A stretch of 64,000 nucleotides of DNA from Sanderia malayensis (taxonomy: Eukaryota; Cnidaria; Scyphozoa; Semaeostomeae; Pelagiidae). The translations under genes were made by a program, and so were the position numbers. Shown one piece after another: positions 1 to 13,999 of the stretch; within the stretch, counting starts at the first letter, position 1; every line of letters begins with the position of its first letter. The notes beneath the pieces are model-generated. The model did no database searches and was not told the DNA's origin. It saw nothing but the letters and a program-made list of their open reading frames with translations. The stretch covers positions 3,100,001-3,164,000 of the forward strand of contig RQOL01000876.1 of NCBI GenBank assembly GCA_013076295.1. The letters are read 5' to 3'.

Positions 1-5096
<5,096 letters not shown>

Positions 5097-5252
5097 TTTG
5101 TTTCGTACAAATACAAGGCTTAAGATGCTAGAAAATTTTGGAAGTCCTCTTTTCTGTAACTTCTTTTCCACGAGGCAGAAAGGAACAACCAAAAAAGCGG
5201 GAAACACGGAAACGAGAATACGAGACTCAGAAAGGGGCTAAAGAACAAGCAT

Positions 5253-6015
5253 ACGTCATATACGCTCCTGCGCAGTACCAATATTTACGGTACTGCGCAT
5301 CTTGACCACCTTTTTCCTCCGCATAGGCTAACCCTAACCCTAACACTAACCCTAACCCTCACTCTTAGTCAAATGCCTTAGCCATCAAGACACCGTTACG
5401 TCATATACGCTCCTGCGCAGTACCAATATTTATGCTCCTGCGCATCCTGACCACCTTTCTCCTCCGCGCAGGCTAACCCTAACCCTAACACTAACCCTAA
5501 CCCTTACCCTTAGTCAAATGCCTTAGCCATTAAGACACCATTACGTCATATACGCTCCTGCGCAGTACCAATATTTACGGTACTGCGCATCTTGACCACC
5601 TTTCTCCTCCGCACATGCTAACCCTAACCCTAACCCTAAGTCCAATGCCTTAGCCATCAAGACACCATTACGTCATATACGCTCCTGCGCAGTACCAATA
5701 TTTATGCTACTGCGCATCCTGACCACCTTTCTCCTCCGCGCAGGCTAACCCTAACCCTAACACTAACCCTAACCCTTACCCTTAATCAAATGCCTTAGCC
5801 ATTAAGACACCATTACGTCATATACGCTCCTGCGCAGTACCAATATTTATGCTACTGCGCATCCTGACCACCTTTCTCCTCCGCGCTGGCTAACCCTAAC
5901 CCTAACCCTAAGTCCAATGCCCTAGCCATTTGGACACCACTGCGTCATATATGCTCCTGCGCAATACCAGTAATTACGCTACTGCGCATTCTCGCCACCT
6001 TTCTCCTCCGCATAA
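5253..6015. repeat. Minisatellite with telomere-like tracts and hairpins
   Basis: Five full units and one degenerate partial unit begin at 5253, 5398, 5543, 5670, 5815 and about 5942. The period is 145 bp, with one 127-bp unit. Each unit has a CRE-like ACGTCATA, then an inverted repeat built on TGCGCAGTACC and GGTACTGCGCA (11-bp perfect arms in the first unit, about 10-bp loop), then CTTTCTCCTCCGC, then a run of TAACCC hexamers with one TAACAC variant, then a 30-bp unique tail. The array occupies almost all of the space between the MCM4 start (5096) and the ANKRD49 start (6091), so the promoters of both genes must lie in or beside it. Confidence 0.95.
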
Positions 6016-6090
6016 CACAACACAGCATAAAAAAAAAATATGTACCTGCTGCTGTATCTTCAGGGTGAAAAATGAAAATCTCCTGTCAAA

Positions 6091-6823
6091 ATGGATCCTG
6101 TACATTTTCTCCCAGAAGGAAAACATTGCTACGACGTTATTGACGAGTATCTCGCTCACGAAGATGAAGAAATTATTCTTCCAGATTCTGTAGACTCTCT
6201 GCAAAATATTGACGAATCTCAGTTGAAAAGAATATTTCTGAAGGCTGCAGAACAAGGCAATGAAAAACTAACCGACGAAATGATGAAATTAAATCACGAA
6301 TTGATAAAGGCCCAAGATTCTGACGGATATACAGCATTACATAGAGCTTCTTATAACGGTAAACTTGAAGTAATAAAAACATTGATTGAGAGTGGTGGTG
6401 ATGTGTTAGCAAGAACCAACGATGGATGGCAGCCTTTACACTGTGCTTGTCGATGGAGTAAGTAATACTTGATAAGATAATTGATAATTAACATGTGTAT
6501 AGCTAGCAATAGAAAGAATATATTAATTCGCGTTTTTTATTTTGAATAACTTTACCTTTGCAGATGAACTTGATGCTGCTTTGTTACTGCTTGAGAACCA
6601 TGCTGACATAAACAGCCAGACAAATGGAGGTCAGACACCTTTGCACCTTGCTGCCACCTCAGAAGACAATGCTAGATTAATAGAAATGCTTCTTGTACAT
6701 CCTTCAATTAATCCGAAATTGAAAAACAATCTCAATGAGACTGCATTGGATATTGCATTGAGGACAGGACCACATTACAAAATATTTGAATTGGTAGATG
6801 AAAGTATTAACATCAAGAAATAA
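6091..6823 (+). CDS. ANKRD49: Ankyrin repeat domain protein 49-like
   Basis: Two exons (6091-6457 and 6564-6823) join in frame to 208 codons; the human protein is 239 aa. After an acidic N-terminal region come ankyrin repeats: DGYTALHRASYNGKLEVIK, DGWQPLHCACRW|NELDAALLLL (spanning the intron) and GGQTPLHLAATSEDN. The C-terminal block is LKNNLNETALDIALRTG. That block and the CRW-N junction match ANKRD49 specifically rather than generic ankyrins. The family is linked to transcriptional co-activation and spermatogenesis, but its biochemical role is poorly known. The start codon lies about 75 bp past the telomere-like minisatellite. The gene converges on the galactosyltransferase gene, leaving 143 bp between stop codons. 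Confidence 0.9.
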
Positions 6824-6892
6824 AAACCAAATCACATAGAAGACATTATCAATAGTCATTATCTATGTATAAAAATAATTTATAGAAATTCT

Positions 6893-6898
6893 AATAAA
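6893..6898 (+). terminator. AATAAA poly(A) signal of the ANKRD49-like gene
   Basis: A canonical AATAAA lies 70 bp after the stop codon at 6823 and before the convergent gene's stop at 6967. It is the most likely cleavage/polyadenylation signal for the plus-strand gene. Confidence 0.6.
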
Positions 6899-6966
6899 AT
6901 AATTAATCACTTTTGGAGAAAAGAATAATTATCCAGAACTCCATCCAAGTAGCAAATTCTGCAAAA

Positions 6967-8043
6967 TCAACTGTACGTGTCTTGTCCTTTCTTTTGAGAC
7001 ACTTTGACACTGACTGGCTTATTTTTAATTAGAGGAATGTTCTGGACACCGTAAGGTCTTAAATGATAAATAAGGTATTCTAAAATATACATGTACTCGG
7101 GTCTAATATTATGAAAAGTGATTGAATTATCTGAGCAGCAATCTGCACCACTGAATACTGGAAATTTGTTGTGCCTATGAAGCCAGTGATCAGATCGAAT
7201 AGAACCAGGGACAATATGATTTTCAGGAGAAAAGGGGTGGAATGTCTCTCTTTTAAAATCGTCTCTCGTATCCTCAGGGTGAATACCAACGGAAGCCAAA
7301 CACTTACCAACATTTCCATCTTCACCTATGCTTATGTCAGAGCATTTTTGATGATCTGGCATAACGTTGACAAATTCCTTCAAAGTTTGCTTGCTAAACA
7401 CATACCCAGCAAAATCACTATTAAATCCATCTTCAACCTTGAACCATCTTCCAAAATAATGAGCGTCACTTGTTTTGTACTTTGACAAGAGTAGTCGCAG
7501 GTTTTCAACAATGACAAATGTCTCATCATCTGCTTTCATGAACCAATCCGCTTCGTTTAAATGATTCTCGTAAACATATTGCCACGCAGCTCTAGTCTTT
7601 GACCAGCTATCTCTCCTATCAAGGTGAAGAGAAATTGCTGGAAATTCTGCATCATTTGCGGTGCTCATGAAAAGTATCTTATTGCATCGTTTTCCCCAAG
7701 TTTCTTTTACAGCTTTTCCTTTGGTTTGGAGCCTTTCAGGACTTGTCATTACCCAACACAATACTCTTACTTTCTTCTCTAAATTCTTGGCCAACTTATC
7801 GCCACCTTTGTGATGTACATCTTCAAGATCATCAAACACTATAGGCTTATTAGAAATCTCATTTGTCTTTCCTTTTACCATAGATTGGCTATTTCCATGC
7901 ATATAAGTATTACACGATAAACCAAAGTCATAGCCATTTAACTGCCCGTACAAAACAGCAAATAAAACGCCAATAGAGAAGCCAAGAAGTGATATTAATG
8001 CAACCTCTTTCGCTTGATTACTTGCCATGTCATTAGTAAACAA
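6967..8043 (-). CDS. C1GALT1: Core-1 beta-1,3-galactosyltransferase-like, intronless
   Basis: This single exon of 358 codons encodes a type II Golgi glycosyltransferase of family GT31. Its likely reaction adds galactose to GalNAc-Ser/Thr to make the core-1 O-glycan. It has a short cytosolic tail, a signal anchor (VALISLLGFSIGVLFAVLYG, about residues 14-33), then a lumenal domain with RVLCWVMTSPERLQTKGKAV and WFMKADDETFVIVENLR, which carries the DxD-type metal site as DDE. GKCLASVGIHPEDTRDDF, ETFHPFSPENH, CCSD and LEYLIYHLRPYG follow, all T-synthase landmarks. The aromatic W-Y-W segment before the CCSD motif is replaced by HWLHRHNKF, so this may be a divergent paralogue. It is the only intronless protein gene in the window, which suggests a retrocopy origin. 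Confidence 0.85.
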   Translation of the reverse strand: MFTNDMASNQAKEVALISLLGFSIGVLFAVLYGQLNGYDFGLSCNTYMHGNSQSMVKGKTNEISNKPIVFDDLEDVHHKGGDKLAKNLEKKVRVLCWVMTSPERLQTKGKAVKETWGKRCNKILFMSTANDAEFPAISLHLDRRDSWSKTRAAWQYVYENHLNEADWFMKADDETFVIVENLRLLLSKYKTSDAHYFGRWFKVEDGFNSDFAGYVFSKQTLKEFVNVMPDHQKCSDISIGEDGNVGKCLASVGIHPEDTRDDFKRETFHPFSPENHIVPGSIRSDHWLHRHNKFPVFSGADCCSDNSITFHNIRPEYMYILEYLIYHLRPYGVQNIPLIKNKPVSVKVSQKKGQDTYS

Positions 8044-9067
8044 GGCCTAACAATAACACAAAGTCAACAATACTTGATATGCAATTTCCTCTATTCTTTA
8101 AGCTTCGCTATCAACAATAATGTCCTTTTTAACACGATAATATGTAGTCTTTAATATTAACGAACAAAAATTGTTATAATTCATCGATAATTTTTAGTAA
8201 ACGCTTTACTCTCGCAGTTATTACTCACACATCTCTTCAGGACAATTATCAATATCAAGCAACCACAAGCACAACCAGGGTTGCCAGGTCGAAAAATTCC
8301 TTAAATCCAAATCATGCGTGACAAAAATCCAGATTAATCCAAATTTCAAAACGAGGCTTTAAAACAATAGAATCTTCTATAATGAAAACGAGGCTCATTG
8401 TCAAAGGAAATATTTCTCAGTCATGATACTCCCAAGATACTTCCGGAGAACAAAAGCAACAGGTTTTCATTGTCAAATGTGTTTGGATATTGAAATTGCT
8501 TTTGGATTCTCAATTTTCATTACATACAGTTGTGAAATTTCTTTTGTTATTGAGCTTGCTTTTAAATAAAATCTTCGAAATATGGAAATTCTCTGATAAA
8601 TCCAAAATTAATCCAGATTTTGGGTCAAATCCAAATGATATTTTCAAATCCAAACGAGTTCTTAAAAATCCAGATTTCTGGAATTTGGATTTGAAAAATC
8701 CAAACTGGCAACCCTGAGCACAACATGAACACGTAAGCCAAGCGTCAAATTGTCCCCATTCCATTGCTGATTGGTTGACAGCACCATGTGCACTACTGCC
8801 CACCCTTATAAATTAGAGCCCATCTTTCCAGACTCGAGCTTATTGTTAATTATCAACACCACAATGTTGTGATACAATTAAAAACGACCATGCCTTTGCA
8901 AAGTTTCTAAGCATGGGCAACAAATTTATTATCTTTTTGCAGTATGAAAATTGAAGGGGCTAAATAAATAACATGATTATTGTAATGAAAATTACAGAGA
9001 TTACAAGATAAAGCAAATAAATAAAGAATTGAAATTGTAATATCGTCTGTGTTGTATTAATTGTGTG
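8044..9067. other. Intergenic region with a MITE
   Basis: This is the 5' flank of the galactosyltransferase gene and the 3' flank of the EF-hand gene. A hAT-type MITE fills 8276-8716. The remainder is AT-rich, with no coding signal that I can see. Confidence 0.7.
8276..8716. mobile_element. hAT-type MITE (441 bp) with 8-bp target duplication
   Basis: The ends are perfect 12-bp inverted repeats, CAGGGTTGCCAG (8276-8287) and CTGGCAACCCTG (8705-8716). They are flanked by an exact 8-bp direct repeat, AGCACAAC, at 8268-8275 and 8717-8724. Eight-bp duplications with CAG-starting ends are the hallmark of hAT transposons. Subterminal motifs built on AAATCCAAAT recur in both orientations inside. There is no transposase frame, so it is non-autonomous. 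The intact duplication suggests a fairly recent insertion. Confidence 0.92.
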
Positions 9068-12000
9068 TTATCTAACTCTGCCACTTCTTCTAGCGCTTGC
9101 TTTGAGTTGTTTCCTGATTTGGATACGAGCTTCTTCTAACTCGCCAAGCTCAATCTCATTCGAGTCCAGCATTGATTTGTACAATTTCAGGAAGAATGGA
9201 ATGAACATTAGAAAACTAACAAAGTCAATGTAACCTGGAAAAAAAAATAAATAATACGCTACTGCAAAATGATCGAGTATATCAATAGATTAACCACTTA
9301 ATCAGCGATACAATCAATCAATCAATCAACCAATCAAAATCAAACCAATCACTTAATGAGTTGAGAAGGGTGCAAAATTAATGAATTAATCTTACCAAAT
9401 CGTTGTTTATCGATTGCATCAATGATAGACTTTGCGATGGTCTCATTCATTCCTATTTCTTTTCCCATTGCAGTTGTCATAATCAGCATCAACTCATCTG
9501 TGTGTATTTGACTATTATCATCTTGATCGAGAAAGGCGAATAACTCCTGGCGAAATAAATACAAACAATCATTGACGAAAGAAAATACAGTCTTCTCTCT
9601 CTACAATGAGCTCCAAAGGAACGAACGCACATGTTTTCAGTGATATCAACAATGATTCAAACTTATTACACATGAAAATTTGTAAATACAGGTAAAACGA
9701 CTAAATAAAATACAAATTCCAGATGGAAAGGAGGCCCAAAGTAGAAAGAGGTTGGTCGAGGAAGAGTTCACTGTTCACTAAACCAACGCACCTTGTATCT
9801 GATGAGAAGTTCTGAAAGCGATTGTAGATCCAGTCGCAGCGAATCGTCCCGTGATTCTGTTCTATGATGAACACAGAGTAATGTAAAATGAATACGAAAT
9901 GTTGAGCACTAGCAAATACACTATTATAAATATACTTATAGCATAAAAAAGAAGAAATCATATCACTTACTTTAATCCACAGATTTTATCATTCAAAGCA
10001 CATATTGCAATAAACTCCCTTCTGTCAATAGTTGTGTCTTTATTAATGTCAAAAATCTAAAATAAAACATATATAAACGAAATTAATGTATTCTTTCGCA
10101 TAAGTAATTAAGTTATAACTAAGATGATTTCAAAATATGATAATTAATTATACACATGAAGAGTAGAAACAAAGAAAAACTACAGCATTTTTCAATACTC
10201 AGAGTTTCATGCCGTCTACTCGCGACAATCTTCAGTTGATTAGAAATCTTCAATCGACAATCTTCAGTTAATCAACTGAAGATTGTCGCGAGTAGACGGC
10301 ATGAAACTCTGAGTATTGAAAAATGCTGTAGTTTTTCTTTGTTTCTACTCTTCATGTGTATTTTGCTCTGCTCTTGCATCGAGCACTGTTCTTTGATACA
10401 GAGAATATAATTTATACATTATAATTAATTATATGTGTGTTTACTTTCATGAGAAATTTGGCGTCTTTCTTTGATACGTTAGAAAACATTCGATGCATAA
10501 GTTCTTTGAATGTAACCTTTCTATTCTTATCGAAATCAATGTCTTGAAACATTCCTTCAAAAGCTCTGATTTGCTTATTGTTAGCAATGCAAAGATCAAA
10601 AGGATCCAGCTTAAAGGAAATGAAGAGGAGATGTTATTAAAGTGGCAGCGAGTGAATATAGCATCGATTGATATTTCATTGAAGATAATTTTATCAGGAA
10701 ACTATTGAAAAATCCTGTTTACCTGTGAAAAATCCACGCTATTAGCTAAAGATAATCTGCAAAAACAAAAATTGATAAAATTTTAAAAGTTGAGATAATT
10801 TTGTAAGTCGTCTAAAGATAAGAAAGGGCAGAAAAACAATGCATATGACGCAAATTTATCAAGTAAAGATAGTAATAAATAAAATATACTTGGTTGGGTA
10901 AGTAACGACAAGTAATATGTTAAAATAATTATAAATAAATTAGTAATTACGTGAGTGGCTTGAGGGAATTACATATTACGTTGGCTACGGACAACGTTAA
11001 CAGCCCCAAACGTCACTTAAAATGAGCTGATCATGTATAACAACAAATTTACTTATTATTATTTCAACATAGATATAAAGATTCAACAAATCAGAAACGA
11101 TCCTTACATGTTGTCTTTGCCTTCAGAATAATTCCCGACTGTTATAATTCTAAAATTGATGCGAACAGCATTTGATATATTCGACATTTCAGAAACGTCA
11201 TTTTTTACGATATCAATTAAACATAAATAAATCAGAATATAATTAAACATGATACCAACTTTTTAGGTTTTGGACGAAGAATTAATTGATCTGTCGCGCC
11301 ACTTGAAAAAGAAAGAAGCAATAATAAATACAAAAACTCCACAAGATGCTTTTGGTTAAAGAGTAGATTTGTTAGAAATATAATACCTCTGCTTCTTATT
11401 TCCTCCGTCGTCCTTTCCATTTGTAAGATCTTGTTGCGTCTGATCTTCTTCAATATCGCCTTGCTTTGAATTCATCTCATGTTGTTTATACATCTTTCCA
11501 TCTTCATTCTATCAATAACAATTATCCAATAAAGAGAGTTAGATGGTTGACATGGCCCACTGATCACTGATAGAAAAATCGTAGAAAGCCTGAATAACAA
11601 TTCTTCACTTCTCTTCCGAATTGTGTAGGAGTGTTAGATCGTCTTCCAGCTTTACTGCTTCGCCTGTAGAAAAATGTTTAATGCTGTAAGAAGTTAGTAT
11701 AAACTACAAAGAAGCTTCGTAGAGCAAAAACGATAAAATCATAAATAGTAATGGTAAAATACCTCCAAGATCCACTCGAAGAATTTCGAGAGTCTGCTCG
11801 AAGCCTTAACTTTTCAAACTCTTCTTCGTTGACTTCATATCTGAAAGATTTTTGTGCGTCACCAGTGACATTATCAACATCAATGGATGTTATTCTGCCG
11901 GATTTGTTATTGTGCGAGTGTGCATTTCTTGACAATTGTGACAAGTGTGCAAATGAAGATGATGAACTAGTGTACCTTCTGCTCAAATTTGCATTTCTTC

Positions 12001-13314
12001 CAGCCATAAAGTATGGCTGGTCAATCCGATGTGGGACAATCTAAAGCAATGAAAATCAATATATGATTGAAGTCATTATAGATTAAATTGTTATCATTAA
12101 ATGTTATTATGCTCTATATAACCTCTTATCAACTATTATGAGATTAACAAAAATCAAAAACTATAAAGATGATATTTTGAGGAATCTATGTTTTTAGGAG
12201 GGACAAACTGCAATTACTTACTTCCATGCAAATAATGATTATATAGCTGAAGCTAATTTCAGTTAAATAATCAATTTTTAATATGATACATACCTGAGCC
12301 AGCCTCTTTGTTAACCTGGTTTTGTCAATATAGCTCCATTCTGTCTCCACTCTCTCTTTTTGTGATATCAAACCCTGGCTGTAGAAATAAGAATATTTAC
12401 AATTCACACTGATCGACCACTCTCCAAAATCCCTCTCATAATCTTTCAAAATCTCTGGCAATCTCTAACAATCCCTGACAAGAGTGAAAAATACCTTTCT
12501 TGCATAACCACCTGAGATCTTGGGCTGACAACCTACAAAAGCAAAGATGCAAACATCAAGATTCCTATCAGATATGTCATATTTCAAACAAATGAACATT
12601 AACTAAGCTTTTCTTTTACTCGTAATCTATCTTCAGGAATGTTGTAACTTTTCCGACTGCCAATGGTTTTTTGGATGAATTTCTTACTAAACTGGGTCTT
12701 TGGCCCAATGGCCAATGGCCGCACAGTATTGGCAGCTGCATGTCTCCTGGAAAAGAGGAATTATCATTGTTAAAAAAAGACCAAGTCATAAAGGAATGAA
12801 TTATTAATGACATGTATTGTTCTAAAGTGGTTGATAATTTATGGATGCTCAAAGTCCACCCACCTATTGTTATCAGGAGACAACTCAAGCAGTGTCACCT
12901 AAAAATAAAATGTGACTTTTATGACAAAATTGGAATTGATTAACAGTAAGCCTTTGATGTTAGGGTAGAATAGAGGAATCAATCATTTGATTATTGTTCT
13001 CAAATTTTATTGCCAACTTCAGGTTGGGTTGGGTGAAATTGGCAACAAGAAGCCATTTGTCTAATAGTTCCCTGGATTGATTATTAATTTATGGTTTTAT
13101 TGTGATGAGGGTAAATTAGACATACCTGACACGGAGGCAGTTCAAAACAATTTTGAAAATGGATTTCATCGAAAGATTGAGTACATCTCGAATGATAATC
13201 ACTGACTTTTGGTATTCTATAACTTATGTTTGGCTGCTTAGGATCAACTGAGGAAGGTCTCTCGATCCTGATAATGTCAGCTCTTCTTGAAGATGAACGG
13301 GACGTGGTTGACAT
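9068..13314 (-). CDS. EF-hand calcium-binding protein, unassigned family
   Basis: This multi-exon gene runs from MSTTSRSSSRRADIIRIERP (start 13314) to a basic C-terminus ending RKQLKASARRSGRVR (stop 9068). The N-terminal half is low-complexity and Ser/Arg-rich (RRYTSSSSSFAHLSQLSRN near 11940). The C-terminal half holds EF-hands: DIDFDKNRKVTFKELMHRMF (about 10500-10560), DINKDTTIDRREFIAICAL (about 10020-10055), and a later loop, LDQDDNSQIHTDELMLIM (about 9485-9545). Loop positions 1, 3, 5 and 12 are mostly acidic, so calcium binding is plausible. I cannot name the family. Joining the N-terminal exons (11400-13314) to the EF-hand exons is inferred from strand, spacing and the lack of an intervening stop/start pair; two genes remain possible. 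An intron holds a large palindrome. Confidence 0.65.
10150..10361. repeat. Perfect 93-bp inverted repeat (hairpin)
   Basis: The arm 10150-10242 is exactly reverse-complementary to 10269-10361, with no mismatch found in a base-by-base comparison, and the spacer is 26 bp. The spacer repeats CGACAATCTTCAGTT from the arm, so an alternative inner hairpin can also form around 10254-10289. It lies in an intron of the EF-hand gene and could form a cruciform in DNA or a long double-stranded hairpin in RNA. Confidence 0.97.
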
Positions 13315-13999
13315 GATAAATTATGACATCACATGGTCAAAGCCTCCTGAAAGAAAATATAAAAGTTCTGATAAAATATTGGACATTTACATCGCTGTAG
13401 AAAAGATGACATATCGCTTTATGGACTTGCTTTATAACCTACCATGTGGTCAACCAAATGCAAGTCATTTCAATCAAAGTTTGTGGTAAGGAAGTCGTCC
13501 AACTTTACCCAAGTTATCTTAAGCATATAACGGCTTTGGAGATTATAAACTTTACAATTTCATGATAATATTATTCGGTTTGCGGCCAAGTATTTTGTTA
13601 TGCACGAACCGATGGCTATTCTTCTTTTGACATGTTGGTGAAAAATTGACAGGACAACACAAAATGAAATGAAAACATCAAGATAATCACCTCGTGACGT
13701 GACGTATCAGTTCGACTTAGCAACCTATCACTTAGCAACCAATTAATCCCGTCATGCAATTCTTAATTCCTACAGATTAAAATTATTTTATTAATTTGTA
13801 AAAGAATTAAGGAGATTATTTTAATAAAAAAGGTGGTAACAGAACAGAATATATTTGTAAACATTGCAAAGCAACTTAAGGAACATTGTAAAATAACTAA
13901 ATAAACTCTGCATAAAAAAGGATAACAATTTTAGGGATTTTAATCAACTTGTGGACACACTACTTAAAAAATATCTGAACCATAATTAAAGCAATTAAT
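13315..13999. other. Intergenic region
   Basis: This is the 5' flank of the EF-hand gene and 3' flank of the ankyrin/coiled-coil gene. Apart from the CRE/RFX-like cluster at 13695-13740 it is AT-rich and I see no coding signal. Confidence 0.6.
13695..13740. promoter_or_regulatory. Putative promoter elements of the EF-hand gene
   Basis: Two overlapping CRE-like sites (TGACGT at 13695-13700 and TGACGTA at 13700-13706) precede two copies of ACTTAGCAACC (13715-13725 and 13730-13740), 15 bp apart. TTAGCAAC is an RFX half-site (GTTGCTAA on the other strand). The cluster is about 380 bp upstream of the EF-hand gene's start at 13314. The assignment rests on motif match and position only. Confidence 0.4.

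Noticed and set aside
5330..5920. TAACCC runs as a true chromosome end
   Set aside because: The telomere-like hexamers are broken by unique sequence in every unit, and genes continue on both sides, so this is an interstitial minisatellite.
8490..8803. Open frames on both strands near 8.5-8.8 kb
   Set aside because: They fall within or over the edge of the hAT MITE and have no protein-family features.
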